A DNA stretch of 64,000 nucleotides from Gammaproteobacteria bacterium (lineage in GTDB: Bacteria; Pseudomonadota; Gammaproteobacteria; JAADJB01): assembly GCA_013151035.1 (NCBI GenBank), contig JAADJB010000045.1:1-64000 (forward strand), in the 5' to 3' direction. The number at the start of each line of letters is the position of its first letter. Position 1 is the first letter of the stretch. Below, piece after piece: positions 1 to 8,929 of the stretch. A program made the translations under genes and the position numbers. The notes beneath the pieces are model-generated. The model saw only the letters and a list, made by a program, of their open reading frames with translations, made no database searches and was not told the DNA's origin.

Positions 1-560
1 ATCATGCCACCACCCCCCATCATGCCACCACCCCCTCCCTCGGAGCATAGACCATTATTATAAATATCAAGCTGATTAATACTCGCCTTGTTTGTCATCA
101 TGCCTGAGTGATGTATTGCGGTGACTCCATTTGCACCAAAGACAGGTAGGGAGCTGTAGCTATTATCGGCACTGGGTGAGCACACAACGGTTGTTTGTAT
201 TGTCCGTGTATAATTAGCGCTGGCAATATCGGGGTCATAACCACTGGCGGTAATGAGATAGTTTCGTGTTACTGCAGGATTGGTGTCGGTAATGGTATAG
301 GAGAAATCACCCTTGCCTGCCATAGTGGTTGTGACGGCAGCAGTGTAGGGGTTGTCACAATTATTGGATACTTGCGACTTACCGGCTTGCAGCCCCGCCT
401 CTGCTAATAAAAATGCATTATCTGATGAGCGGTGTTCAGTAGAGAGCGCGACATCACCGACGTAGAGTTTGCCTACGACGGATCCAATAACACTGAGAAC
501 GATAATGATAGCAATAACCGCAATGAGGCTAACACCGGACTGGCGGGATTTTAGTTTCAT
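1..560 (-). CDS. mshP: MshP-like pilus assembly protein (PilX-like), cut by window edge
   Basis: This reading frame starts at the ATG complementary to 558-560 and runs off the left edge, so about 186 N-terminal residues are visible. The N-terminus has a short basic stretch, then SGVSLIAVIAIIIVLSVIG, a hydrophobic helix like that of PilX/MshP minor pilin-like proteins but without the GFTLIE prepilin motif. A cysteine pair (VSNNCDN, VVCSPS) follows. The last visible part is Gly/Met-rich, encoded by a directly repeated 18-base unit at 1-37. It is last in the mshC-D-O-P series, as in Vibrio msh loci. Whether it ends as MshP or continues into an MshQ-like adhesin cannot be seen. Confidence 0.75.
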   Translation of the reverse strand, partial: MKLKSRQSGVSLIAVIAIIIVLSVIGSVVGKLYVGDVALSTEHRSSDNAFLLAEAGLQAGKSQVSNNCDNPYTAAVTTTMAGKGDFSYTITDTNPAVTRNYLITASGYDPDIASANYTRTIQTTVVCSPSADNSYSSLPVFGANGVTAIHHSGMMTNKASINQLDIYNNGLCSEGGGGGMMGGGGM

Positions 561-632
561 GTGGTATCTCTTCATAATATTGTATTTCAAGCCTAGCAGG
601 GTATCGGTCTGTTTTTTACAGACTAAAGCGAT

Positions 633-1160
633 TTATGTGCAGTTATAGTTACGCAGGTAAATACTGCTTCGTAGTGGCAGTTCGATACCACTGGCTGAGG
701 TTATTTTGTATTCTATAATGGTTTGTGCACAGAGCCCGTCACTGCTGGCATCATTCAATAGTGTGAAGATGGCATTGCCATTGTTCTGCGAGGCATTCCG
801 TGCGATAGGGTGCCAGTTACTATCTCCTGCGCTTGATTTTCTTTCCAGGCTTGTGCCATTGAGGCGATATTCAACGGTCGGTATTGGACTACTACCCAGC
901 ATCTTGAAACGGATGCTGGTGCTTGATGTAATCACCACCTGGCTATCCTGGGCGTTGCGTAATTCCCGTGCTAGACGCTCCATGGGTAGGCGTGCCTGTG
1001 GTGTGAGTTCAGATAATTCAGCAGAGACGAGAGCTGCCTTGAGTTGCTGGCCGAGTACCTGGGCAAATATGGCAGAGATAATTCCCAGGATTACGATAAC
1101 AATAACCATCTCGATCAGAGAGAAACCGGAGGATTTATTGTTGTGGGGGGTTGGTTGCAT
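633..1160 (-). CDS. mshO: MshO-like minor pseudopilin
   Basis: A 175-residue prepilin-like protein. The leader ends at Gly in SSGFSLIEMVIVIVILG, a type III/IV prepilin cleavage site followed by Phe and Glu at +5 of the mature helix, so a PilD-type peptidase should process it. The rest is a soluble domain with a C-terminal cysteine. The distance to mshD is 3 bases and to mshP about 70, consistent with one minor-pilin operon (C-D-O-P). The family member is assigned mostly from gene order and length; the C-terminal domain diverges too much for a motif-level assignment. Confidence 0.8.
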   Translation of the reverse strand: MQPTPHNNKSSGFSLIEMVIVIVILGIISAIFAQVLGQQLKAALVSAELSELTPQARLPMERLARELRNAQDSQVVITSSTSIRFKMLGSSPIPTVEYRLNGTSLERKSSAGDSNWHPIARNASQNNGNAIFTLLNDASSDGLCAQTIIEYKITSASGIELPLRSSIYLRNYNCT

Positions 1161-1163
1161 TCT

Positions 1164-1574
1164 TTATTGGATAATCAGGGCAGTGGATTGAGCCAGGGAA
1201 TCACTGGTATTGCTGTCGGTAACAACAACGCTGAGTTGCTTGCACTCATTAGCAAAGGTCGGGCAGGGGGTAACACCTGCAGCAATGGTTAGCACGCTCA
1301 TATTACGGGAGAAATCGGCATAGCCAATGGTCGTTAGCGCACCTTCATTGTCATCAATAATACTGGCATAACCCAGAGAGTCACTATAGGTGTTGGCCCA
1401 TGCTTGTTCGATACGTTCTAACGACAGAAATTCTGCCTGCATCATCTTTCGTGGCAGGTGAGCCTTACCCAGGGTGGTGGTATAGATAAGAGCGGTCACC
1501 GAGCCAATCATACTTAACAGGACAATGGCAATAATCAGTTCAATCAGGGAAAAGCCGCTATTATGTTTATTCAT
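1164..1574 (-). CDS. mshD: MshD-like minor pseudopilin
   Basis: A 136-residue prepilin-like protein. NSGFSLIELIIAIVLL near residue 6 is a prepilin cleavage motif with the conserved Glu, followed by a hydrophobic helix. Two cysteines (TPCPTFANECKQ) probably form a disulfide loop in the globular part. Its ATG overlaps the stop of mshC by four bases (1571-1574), which implies translational coupling. It is probably a tip or initiation pilin of the MSHA-type pilus, assembled in the inner membrane. The name rests on position between mshC and mshO. Confidence 0.8.
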   Translation of the reverse strand: MNKHNSGFSLIELIIAIVLLSMIGSVTALIYTTTLGKAHLPRKMMQAEFLSLERIEQAWANTYSDSLGYASIIDDNEGALTTIGYADFSRNMSVLTIAAGVTPCPTFANECKQLSVVVTDSNTSDSLAQSTALIIQ

Positions 1575-1981
1575 GGCCCGCTGACCATGCCAGTTTCCGC
1601 CTCGATAAAGATAATATAGCTTACTCCATTACCTGATACGGTGGCTTGATTACTTCCCGAGGGTGCACCTATAGAATCAAAACTTATACTAAAGCTGGTG
1701 ACACTGGCTCCGTCAAGGATATGGCTGGACAGGGTTCCACCGGAGTCACTAATGGTATATTGGCTGGATGAGGTGCTGGCAATCTGTATATTGCTGGAGC
1801 GACTAAGCGCCATGGTTTGTGTATAGCGAATATCCTGGGCCAGTTGTCGTGCCAAGGGTTGTATGGTGATGCTATCCGGCCAGCGAGCTACCGCTGTGAC
1901 AGCGAGGATGCTGATCAAGGTGATTACCATGACCATCTCGATCAGGGTAAAGGCATTTTGTTTGTGCGCGGGTGACAGCAT
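1571..1981 (-). CDS. mshC: MshC-like minor pseudopilin (GspH/FimT type)
   Basis: A 136-residue prepilin-like protein with the motif NAFTLIEMVMVITLISILA, in which Ala rather than Gly precedes the processed Phe; prepilin peptidases accept this. The mature part resembles GspH/FimT pseudopilins, with a QDIRYTQTMALSRSSNIQI helix and a C-terminal glycine-rich strand region. First gene of the minus-strand mshC-D-O-P unit; it reads away from the pilin gene, and the 144 bases between 1982 and 2125 must hold both promoters. No clear promoter hexamers were recognised there. Confidence 0.8.
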   Translation of the reverse strand: MLSPAHKQNAFTLIEMVMVITLISILAVTAVARWPDSITIQPLARQLAQDIRYTQTMALSRSSNIQIASTSSSQYTISDSGGTLSSHILDGASVTSFSISFDSIGAPSGSNQATVSGNGVSYIIFIEAETGMVSGP

Positions 1982-2125
1982 AATGATCTAATCATAAACC
2001 GCATCATGATTGTATGCCAATATTGTGATTATATTGATTAATATTTTAAAAACGCTCAAGGTATCGTGATGGGGGACGTTATGTCTCAGGATATTAATTA
2101 AAAAACAGCTTTTCGGAGAGATTAT

Positions 2126-2506
2126 ATGAATCAAGCAAGATATATAAAGCAGCAGGGCTTTACCTTGATCGAACTGGTTATGGTGATCCTGATTTTGGGT
2201 ATCCTGGCAGCGACAGCAATTCCCAAGTTTATTGATATGCGTACAGATGCCGCTCTGGGTGCTGTTAAAGGTGTTGCCGGATCATTAGCTGCCGCATCAG
2301 CTTTAAATAAGGCAGCACGAACCTTGAATCCTTCAATAGGAGTTACCGTGACAAATTGTACTAGTCTTTCGAGTGCCCTGGATGGAGGACTGGATGTAAA
2401 ATATACTATTACCTCTTCAGCGATTGCTAATAATGCAACGGCAACCTGTACGGTAACGGGTGAGCAGTCTCAGACAGCCACCTTTATTGGTCATGGTATA
2501 ACCTAG
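2126..2506 (+). CDS. mshA: MSHA-type major pilin
   Basis: A 126-residue type IV pilin. The short basic leader ends QQGFTLIELVMVILILGILA, with Gly before Phe and Glu5. The segment SAASALNKAAR-like (residues 51-65) and the C-terminal pair of cysteines (TNCTSL ... TATCTV), which should close the D-region loop, follow the MshA pattern. A CGGAGAG Shine-Dalgarno sequence lies 7 bases before the ATG. Unlike in Vibrio, where mshA lies in line with mshB and mshC-D-O-P, this gene is inverted: divergent from mshC and convergent with mshG, with a shared terminator. It is the only full major-pilin candidate in the window. Confidence 0.85.
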   Translation: MNQARYIKQQGFTLIELVMVILILGILAATAIPKFIDMRTDAALGAVKGVAGSLAAASALNKAARTLNPSIGVTVTNCTSLSSALDGGLDVKYTITSSAIANNATATCTVTGEQSQTATFIGHGIT

Positions 2507-2528
2507 TTAGTCGCATCAAGATCGATTT

Positions 2529-2555
2529 AAAAGGCCCGCATCATGCGGGCCTTTT
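2529..2555. terminator. Bidirectional intrinsic terminator between mshA and mshG
   Basis: A 12-base perfect stem (AAAAGGCCCGCA / TGCGGGCCTTTT) with a 3-base loop, preceded by A's and followed by T's. It lies 22 bases after the pilin stop and 11 bases beyond the mshG stop, so it can end both converging transcripts. The strength fits insulation of a highly expressed pilin gene. Confidence 0.9.
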
Positions 2556-2566
2556 ACGTTGGGTCT

Positions 2567-3799
2567 TTAATGATTCATTGCCGCAGAACCCAGATCCCAC
2601 ATCGGCAGGAAGATGCCGAGTGCCAGCATTAATACTAATCCACCAATGAAGACAATCAGGATGGGTTCAATGGCAGCACTGAGTCCCTTGAGTTCATAGT
2701 CCACCTCGCGGTCGTAAAAATCAGCGACCTCCAGCATGAGTTGATCAACGGTACCGGATTCCTCTCCAACAGCCATCATCTGCAAGACCAGTGGGGTGAA
2801 TATATTGGCAGCAGTGGCACTGCGGGTGAGGCTGTCTCCACGCTCAATGCCTTCTCGAATATAGCGCATTTTAGCGGCAATATAGTCATTATCGGCAGAC
2901 AGGGCAATGGTGTTCAGTGCTTGCAGAATAGGTACGCCGGATGACATCGCCATGGAAAAGGCACGCATCAGTCGGCTCAAGGTGGCGCGGAGAATAATGC
3001 TGCCAACAATGGGTAAGCGGAGTTTGTAGTAGTCCCATTGATAACGCCCTTGTTTGCTATTGATATAGCGGCGTACAGAAAAAAACAGGAGGGTAATGCC
3101 TAGCAGGATGTAGGGCCAGAAATTGAGGGTAAAGTTGGAGATGGTGATCAATATCTGTGTTGGCAGGGGGAGCTCACTATCAAACGCCTTGAAGATATCA
3201 CTGAAGGTTGGAATGACAAAGATATTAATAATAAAGAGCGCTGCGAAAATGGCAATAAAGACCATACTGGGATAACGCAGTGCATCTTTGATACGGTTCA
3301 TGGTATCTTTTTCACGTTGCAGGTATTCCGAGAGTTGATTGAAGGCTTCATCAAGATTACCCGTCTCTTCACCCACCTTGATCATATTGACAAAGATAGC
3401 CGGGAAGGTCTTTGGATAGGTCGACATTGCAGAAGACAGCGGTCGACCGGATTCCAGTCCATCGACCACACCATTGAGTGACTTTGCAAATACCGGGTTA
3501 GTAGCAAGTTCGGCTAGACCCTTAAAGGCGCGTACAATGGGTAAGCCGGATTTTAGCAGGCTGTAACTCTGTCGCGAGAACAGGATAAGTTCATCTGTAC
3601 CGGGCTCCTTTTCATTCATCTTTGCCAATAGATTCTTGAGGATATCGGGCTGAGTCGTCATCGTCTGTTGGGTGATATCAATAGGTGTCACACCATTATT
3701 AATTAACTGGCTGGCAACCTGATCTTTATTATCGGCATTGATTATCCCCTCGACCGGGTGCCCGGAAAGGTTACGGCCTTTGTAGATGAAATTAGGCAT
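2567..3799 (-). CDS. mshG: MSHA pilus inner-membrane platform protein (GspF family)
   Basis: A 410-residue polytopic platform protein of the GspF/PilC family. It has the N-terminal FIYKGRNLSGHPVEGII segment and two T2SSF repeats (about 70-190 and 275-395). The first contains FSRQSYSLLKSGLPIVRAF with a downstream VGEETGNLDEAF; the second contains LSRLMRAFSMAMSSGVPILQAL with VGEESGTVDQLM. Transmembrane helices lie near 175-195, 225-245 and 380-400. It couples the MshE motor to pilin insertion in the inner membrane. It follows mshE after 14 bases and closes the minus-strand operon. Confidence 0.92.
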   Translation of the reverse strand: MPNFIYKGRNLSGHPVEGIINADNKDQVASQLINNGVTPIDITQQTMTTQPDILKNLLAKMNEKEPGTDELILFSRQSYSLLKSGLPIVRAFKGLAELATNPVFAKSLNGVVDGLESGRPLSSAMSTYPKTFPAIFVNMIKVGEETGNLDEAFNQLSEYLQREKDTMNRIKDALRYPSMVFIAIFAALFIINIFVIPTFSDIFKAFDSELPLPTQILITISNFTLNFWPYILLGITLLFFSVRRYINSKQGRYQWDYYKLRLPIVGSIILRATLSRLMRAFSMAMSSGVPILQALNTIALSADNDYIAAKMRYIREGIERGDSLTRSATAANIFTPLVLQMMAVGEESGTVDQLMLEVADFYDREVDYELKGLSAAIEPILIVFIGGLVLMLALGIFLPMWDLGSAAMNH

Positions 3800-3813
3800 T
3801 AATCAGAATATCC

Positions 3814-5706
3814 CTAAACAAGATCATTGGCCGAGATATCGCCAGCGATACGTATCACCTCATCAATGCTGGTAATGCCTTGTTGGGCATACTTCAGCGC
3901 ACAGAGATGTAATGGGTGAAAGTTGTTGGATTTTTTGGCCGTCTCGGCAAAATTGTGGGTGTCCTCATGGGTGATCGCCTGTAGCATGGAGGCATCAATC
4001 TCCAGAAATTCATACACACCAATACGACCATGGTAACCGGAGTGATTACAGATATTACAGCCATGGCCTTTTTTATAGCTATAGTGCTGTTCATTATTAT
4101 TTGTAATGGCTGATATGAAGATTTTGTCTTGTTCGGATAGATTATGATCTTTGGCACAGCCGCTACAGACTTTGCGGATCAGGCGTTGCGAGATAATGCC
4201 AACAAGAGCAGAAGCCAGCAGGTAGCCTTTGGAACCCATATCCAGTAGACGATTTACAGTAGCAATGGCACTATTGGTATGCAGTGAGGATAAGACCAGG
4301 TGTCCGGTAATGGAGGCACGCAGGCCAATTTCGGCAGTCTCGGCATCGCGGATCTCACCAATCAGGATGATATCGGGGTCTTGACGCAGTGCAGTACGCA
4401 ATACCTTGCTGAAGGTCAGATTAATCTTTGGGTTGACTTGTACCTGGTTGATCCGCGGCAGGCGGTATTCAACCGGGTCTTCAACCGTGATGATCTTCTT
4501 ATGGGGATCATTGACATGGCTGAGTGCAGAATAAAGGGTTGTGGTTTTGCCACTTCCAGTAGGGCCGGTCACCAGTATCATGCCGTGTGGAAATTTTAGC
4601 AGGCGTTTGAATTGCTGGAGTATGGCATCGGGCATACCCAGGTCATCAATGGCTAGCTGCCCGGTTGACTGGTTCAGCAAGCGCATGACGACCGATTCAC
4701 CAAATTGTATCGGCATGGTTGACAGGCGCACATCGATATTGTTTTTTTGTATCTTGATGTTAAAGCGTCCATCCTGAGGTTGCCTTTTTTCTGATATATT
4801 CAGGCCTGACATTAGTTTTAAACGAGAGACCAGTGCCGGGGCAATCTTAACCTCATCCATGATTTGTTCATGTAGGATGCCATCAATACGCTGGCGTATG
4901 CGTAATACCTTTTCATCGGGTTCAATATGAATATCCGAGGCGTTCATCTGTACCGCATCCTCGAACAGAGACTGCAACAGGTGAACAACGGGTGCATCAA
5001 CAGCCATATCGGCATGTATGATCTGTTCCAGATCCAGATTGGCATCGGCCAGTTCCTCACCCAGGATCTCGGCATAACTGGTGATCTCTCCGGTCTTGCG
5101 GTAGATCTGGTCAATGACCTGAATAATCTCTGTCTCGGAGACAATCGCAAGTTGTATCGGTTGTTTGAGGAGCAGAGACAGTTGATCATAGGCAAAGATA
5201 TCGGTGGGATCAGCCATGCCAATGAGGATGCCATCTTCGCCTTTTGCCAATGGAATGGATCGAAAACGTCGGGCGATCATCTCAGGAATAAGTTTTACAA
5301 TATCCTTACTGTATTGATAGTGTCTGAGGTTAATTAGTGGGATATGCAGATGCTCGGAAAGAACAGTTAGCATTTGTTCTTCGGTGATGAGTTGCATATT
5401 AATCAGAACTTGACCGAGTTTGTGCCCGCTTTTTTTCTGTTCACTCAAGGCATTCTGCAGGTCTGTTTGGTTAATCAGACCTTCATTAACTAACAGGTCA
5501 CCAACACGAATCTTTTTTTGTTTACTTGTTTGCTTATCCAGATAGGTTTGCAGGGTTTGACTGTTAATCAAATTAAGATTGATAAGGATATGTCCCAGCT
5601 TAAGACCGCTGATCTCCTGTTCATGGATGGCAGCATCCAGTTGCTCCTGGGTAATAAGGCCATCTTTTATAAGCAGGTCACCCAGCATACTATTGTTTTT
5701 TTGCAT
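3814..5706 (-). CDS. mshE: MSHA pilus extension ATPase with two tandem MshEN modules
   Basis: A 630-residue GspE/PilB-family hexameric motor. The N-terminus holds two full MshEN c-di-GMP-binding modules, each with 24-residue half-motifs joined by 5 residues: M7-Q30 / K36-Q59 and R67-Q90 / K96-H119, all of the form (R/K)LGxxLxxxxLxxxxLxxxLxxQ. Most MshE proteins have one. A GspE N-domain follows, then the motor with Walker A GPTGSGKTTT near residue 380, the Walker B region DPDIILIGEIRDAET, and a zinc site (CSGC ... CNIC) near 515-545. Its start overlaps the mshJ stop by one base. Pilus extension is probably c-di-GMP dependent. Confidence 0.93.
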   Translation of the reverse strand: MQKNNSMLGDLLIKDGLITQEQLDAAIHEQEISGLKLGHILINLNLINSQTLQTYLDKQTSKQKKIRVGDLLVNEGLINQTDLQNALSEQKKSGHKLGQVLINMQLITEEQMLTVLSEHLHIPLINLRHYQYSKDIVKLIPEMIARRFRSIPLAKGEDGILIGMADPTDIFAYDQLSLLLKQPIQLAIVSETEIIQVIDQIYRKTGEITSYAEILGEELADANLDLEQIIHADMAVDAPVVHLLQSLFEDAVQMNASDIHIEPDEKVLRIRQRIDGILHEQIMDEVKIAPALVSRLKLMSGLNISEKRQPQDGRFNIKIQKNNIDVRLSTMPIQFGESVVMRLLNQSTGQLAIDDLGMPDAILQQFKRLLKFPHGMILVTGPTGSGKTTTLYSALSHVNDPHKKIITVEDPVEYRLPRINQVQVNPKINLTFSKVLRTALRQDPDIILIGEIRDAETAEIGLRASITGHLVLSSLHTNSAIATVNRLLDMGSKGYLLASALVGIISQRLIRKVCSGCAKDHNLSEQDKIFISAITNNNEQHYSYKKGHGCNICNHSGYHGRIGVYEFLEIDASMLQAITHEDTHNFAETAKKSNNFHPLHLCALKYAQQGITSIDEVIRIAGDISANDLV

Positions 5707-6338
5707 TACAAGCTGCCTACACTGATGGTATGCAGGTTGATTTCTACCTGTCCGCCAGCCTCATTACTTTCATATATCAGTTTATCAATGATGAGTCCCC
5801 AGGGGTTATTTTCAAGATAATAGATGTATTCAAGGTTATTGAGGTAGCCAGAACTAAAGTTGATATTAATCTCCTGGTATTGATAACGGGATAGCTGATC
5901 GTTTTTTTTGCCTTTATTTTCAAATAGAGGTCGGGCATTTTTTTTAGTGAGATCCCTGATCGGTACCAGTGGATTATTAATAATATAATCCAGTGCCTTG
6001 TGGGTGGTGGATGCCTTGATAAAAGCAGAGGACTTTTGCTTGATTTGTTGCGTCAGTTGATCAATCTCATTTTGTAAATTGAGGAGCTGTTTTCTGTTTT
6101 TATCAGCAGGATTTTTGCCGGTAATATTTTGTGCCGATTCAATATCAATTCCGGTCAGGATAATGGTGTTCTTAAGTTGTTCAATATCATTTAATACGCG
6201 GGTGTTTTCAGATGTAACAGATTGGGTCAGGACGATATCGATAATAGAGTAGGAGGCAATAATGGCGACCAGGCCGAGAATAACCTTTTCTCTTAAGGAC
6301 AAGTTATTAAATGAATTATTTATATTGTCAGTGTTCAT
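5706..6338 (-). CDS. mshJ: MshJ, PilO-like inner-membrane assembly protein
   Basis: A 210-residue bitopic protein: cytoplasmic N-terminus, one transmembrane helix (KVILGLVAIIASYSIIDIVL, about 20-40), a coiled coil (about 55-105) and a periplasmic ferredoxin-like domain. This is the architecture of PilO/GspM proteins. It lies between mshI2 and mshE and overlaps mshE by one base. With MshI (PilM-like) and MshI2 (PilN-like) it should form the alignment subcomplex linking the platform to the secretin. The assignment rests on architecture and order rather than on a sequence motif. Confidence 0.75.
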   Translation of the reverse strand: MNTDNINNSFNNLSLREKVILGLVAIIASYSIIDIVLTQSVTSENTRVLNDIEQLKNTIILTGIDIESAQNITGKNPADKNRKQLLNLQNEIDQLTQQIKQKSSAFIKASTTHKALDYIINNPLVPIRDLTKKNARPLFENKGKKNDQLSRYQYQEININFSSGYLNNLEYIYYLENNPWGLIIDKLIYESNEAGGQVEINLHTISVGSL

Positions 6339-6356
6339 GCTTATTCATCAGCGCTC

Positions 6357-6944
6357 TTATTTATGGGTGCTTATGGTAAAAGAGTAATTGGTATCTTCTT
6401 CATTACGTTGTATATCAATCTTCTGAAAGATAATATTTTTTAGCGTCTCATCGGTGGATAATAATCGTATAAATTCAGGTAATAGCTCGGATTTTCGGGT
6501 AATCCCTGTTAACGTTATGCTGGATTGGGTACGGTCGATCAATATATTGGTGAGCCATAGTCCGGATAGGGTGTTATTGGCAAGACTATAGATATAAGTG
6601 GATATTTTATACTGTTCTGATGTTGCCTTGGTAATGACATCAAGTATTTGGTTTTTTTGTATTCTTTCACGCGCCAGTACCTGTAGTCGTTTACTAATAC
6701 TGGCATTATCTCCCTGCTGTAAGGGCTGCAGTTTATCCTTAAGCTGATTCAGCTTAGCAACCTGTTTCTCCAGTTTATGCAGGGCTACCAGGTTTTGCTC
6801 AAGGATGCTGTCATTATAAAAATAATAGGATAGGTTGATGGCTATGGATACAACAAACAGGGTGATGATATGTGTTAGAGAAAAACGATTTTTATTCTGT
6901 TTGTCCTGACCCTGGAACAGATTGATTTGTTGTTTCATAATCAA
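6357..6944 (-). CDS. PilN-like MSHA assembly protein (MshI2)
   Basis: A 195-residue PilN-like protein. The N-terminal QQINLFQG motif is the conserved PilN cytoplasmic segment (INLxP-like) that binds PilM. A transmembrane helix (ITLFVVSIAINLSYYFY), a coiled coil with KLEKQVAKLNQLKDKL and a small periplasmic domain follow. Two ATGs (6942-6944 and 6936-6938) are possible starts. The gene sits between mshI and mshJ, in the M-N-O order of the type IV pilus alignment complex. In Vibrio this function is named MshI2 or is counted as part of mshI. Confidence 0.78.
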   Translation of the reverse strand: MIMKQQINLFQGQDKQNKNRFSLTHIITLFVVSIAINLSYYFYNDSILEQNLVALHKLEKQVAKLNQLKDKLQPLQQGDNASISKRLQVLARERIQKNQILDVITKATSEQYKISTYIYSLANNTLSGLWLTNILIDRTQSSITLTGITRKSELLPEFIRLLSTDETLKNIIFQKIDIQRNEEDTNYSFTISTHK

Positions 6945-6952
6945 TAGTCCCT

Positions 6953-7909
6953 CTATGCCTCAGTCTCTTGCGAGTAATCGCGTAGTAGAGATCCGATGGC
7001 AGTAATGTATAGGGATTGTTCCTCGTCGGCAATGGCGGTATTGCAAGTAAAGACCTTGTTAATGTCAAAGGCCATAATATTGATATTTAAAATACTGGAT
7101 AGATACTCTATTAATTCCGGCTTGTGTATTTTGATAGGAGATATTAATAGATTTTGGCAAGGTGCCTGGCCATAGTGGCTTTCGTAATAATCTGTGGAGC
7201 GCTGTATTTCGAGAATAATGGTATTAAGGGAATCATTATTGCTCTGATTGATATCCATGCTGTTGTTAATGGAGTCCAGACCAAAATTCAGAGTGCGCGC
7301 AAGATAGAGCAGACCTTCTTTTACAATAATAATAGTACTGTGAGTGGCCTCAATATTCAGATAGATCATGCCGGTTTTATGTTGTGGAAATAATGTGCAT
7401 ATATTGCGTAGAGCCAGTTCCTCGATATCAATGACTTGAAGTGCCAGTTTATTATTATTGATAAGGTTGCTGCGTTCCTCAATGGTTTCTTTTTTTGCCG
7501 ATACGACATAGAGCATCTTTTTTTGATCATCATTATTATATTTATTAGGCATGTCGAATATATCAATAACGGCATCATCCGGCGAGTAATCGATCATGCT
7601 TTTTATTTGCCAGCGCATCGCCTGTTGCAATTCATCATCAGGGAGATTAGGTGCCTGCATATTAATAAGCTGGTAGTTTTCTGATTCCAGCACGGTATAG
7701 CAGACAGGATTAGTGAGAGCCTGTTCTTGTATCAGGACTTGCAGTGCTTGTTGCTGATCCTTTTGCGAAAGATAGGCTTTATGGGTAGCAAAATTAATAC
7801 AGGGTTTTTCAAGATGGATATCAGACAGAGATACCATGCATATATTATTCTGTTGCAGGGAGATGCCAATCAGGTCGGTGCTTTTTTCTTTTTTAAGAAA
7901 CCCCAACAT
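6953..7909 (-). CDS. mshI: MshI, PilM-like actin-fold assembly protein
   Basis: A 318-residue cytoplasmic protein of the PilM/MshI family (actin/Hsp70-like fold). Visible features are the N-terminal IGISLQQNNICMVSL strand pair, the LPDDELQQAMRWQIKSMID segment resembling the PilM region that follows the first lobe, and the TGMIYLNIEATHSTIIIVKEG phosphate-loop-like strand pair. It should bind the N-terminal peptide of the adjacent PilN-like protein. It follows mshN by 3 bases, so the genes are co-transcribed. In Vibrio msh loci mshI and mshJ lie upstream of mshK-N; here they lie downstream. Confidence 0.8.
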   Translation of the reverse strand: MLGFLKKEKSTDLIGISLQQNNICMVSLSDIHLEKPCINFATHKAYLSQKDQQQALQVLIQEQALTNPVCYTVLESENYQLINMQAPNLPDDELQQAMRWQIKSMIDYSPDDAVIDIFDMPNKYNNDDQKKMLYVVSAKKETIEERSNLINNNKLALQVIDIEELALRNICTLFPQHKTGMIYLNIEATHSTIIIVKEGLLYLARTLNFGLDSINNSMDINQSNNDSLNTIILEIQRSTDYYESHYGQAPCQNLLISPIKIHKPELIEYLSSILNINIMAFDINKVFTCNTAIADEEQSLYITAIGSLLRDYSQETEA

Positions 7910-7912
7910 GGT

Positions 7913-8929
7913 TCAATGAATGTCCTGATCGATGGGCTGAAGAGCCGCAATACGCTGATCAATATATTGCAGGATACGTGGACTAATATTGTTTGTATTG
8001 CTGGCATGGTTGAAGGCAGCAAGCGCTTTTTGGCGCTGTCCCTGTTGTTCTTGTGATATACCAAGACCTAGCCACCATAGACCATTATCCGGCATGGATT
8101 GCAATGCTACATTGTAATGTTGAATCGCCATGCGGTGTTGAGATAGTCGTTGGTAGATGGCGGCAATAAAGGCATGGTAACCAGCACTATTATTTGTTGA
8201 GGCCTGTAGTATATGCAGGGCATCCTGATCCTGTTGTTGTTCGAGTAATAATCTTGCCATCATCATTTCATAGTGATGATGTTGGGGCCATTTTTTTATC
8301 GCATTAAGTAGAACGGATTGAGCCTTTGGATAGTCACCCCTTTGTGTATAAATGCTAACCAGTGTCGCTCGTACATCGTGTTGAGCAGGGTTGTCTTCAA
8401 GATAGCGGGACAATGTGTTGATGGCTTGATTGTAATCGCCCTTATCAACATAGTTATTGGCATCAGCGATCAGGGTGGATGGTGTAATGATAGGTATTAT
8501 TTTTTTGGGTTTGATCGCTTTAACAATAGGAGTTATGACGGTTTTTATTTTAGGCTCTGGCATTGGGACAGGCTTAATAACAGCTATCGTTTCAATGTTG
8601 TTAACAGCCGGTATAGACGGGGACGGGGGATCCGGAATCTCCGGAACAGGCTTAACGACACTAAGTGCTGGCTTCGGTACCGGTGGCGGTGTTTGTAGCA
8701 CAGGCTTTGTTATTGTTGTTTTTTGTACCGTGGCCTCTGTCTCCATCCAGAAGTAGATTGATATAAAGGTGACAATAAAAATAACGGTGCCCGCTACTAC
8801 TAGATTTATGTTGAAAAGGGGTTTGGGCTTGTTATGTGCTTTATGAAGGCCTGGCAAAGGGATGTCGGCGGGTTCTTGAGCCGATTGTCGAGTGTCCAGG
8901 TCGCTTAACATCTGATTAATAAGACTCAT
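7913..8929 (-). CDS. mshN: MshN, TPR-containing membrane protein
   Basis: A 338-residue bitopic protein. The cytoplasmic N-terminus begins MSLINQMLSDLDTRQ, typical of MshN and related GspB-like partners. One transmembrane helix (NLVVAGTVIFIVTFISIYFW, about 43-62) leads to a Pro/Val/Lys-rich linker (about 70-150) that spans the periplasm, and then to four or five tetratricopeptide repeats (about 160-325). It overlaps mshM by four bases. TPR proteins of this type are thought to help the secretin reach or assemble in the outer membrane. Confidence 0.85.
   Translation of the reverse strand: MSLINQMLSDLDTRQSAQEPADIPLPGLHKAHNKPKPLFNINLVVAGTVIFIVTFISIYFWMETEATVQKTTITKPVLQTPPPVPKPALSVVKPVPEIPDPPSPSIPAVNNIETIAVIKPVPMPEPKIKTVITPIVKAIKPKKIIPIITPSTLIADANNYVDKGDYNQAINTLSRYLEDNPAQHDVRATLVSIYTQRGDYPKAQSVLLNAIKKWPQHHHYEMMMARLLLEQQQDQDALHILQASTNNSAGYHAFIAAIYQRLSQHRMAIQHYNVALQSMPDNGLWWLGLGISQEQQGQRQKALAAFNHASNTNNISPRILQYIDQRIAALQPIDQDIH

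Noticed and set aside
706-1191. Plus-strand open frame opposite mshO
   Set aside because: It is the shadow of mshO, with no homology, no ribosome-binding site and an unlikely composition.
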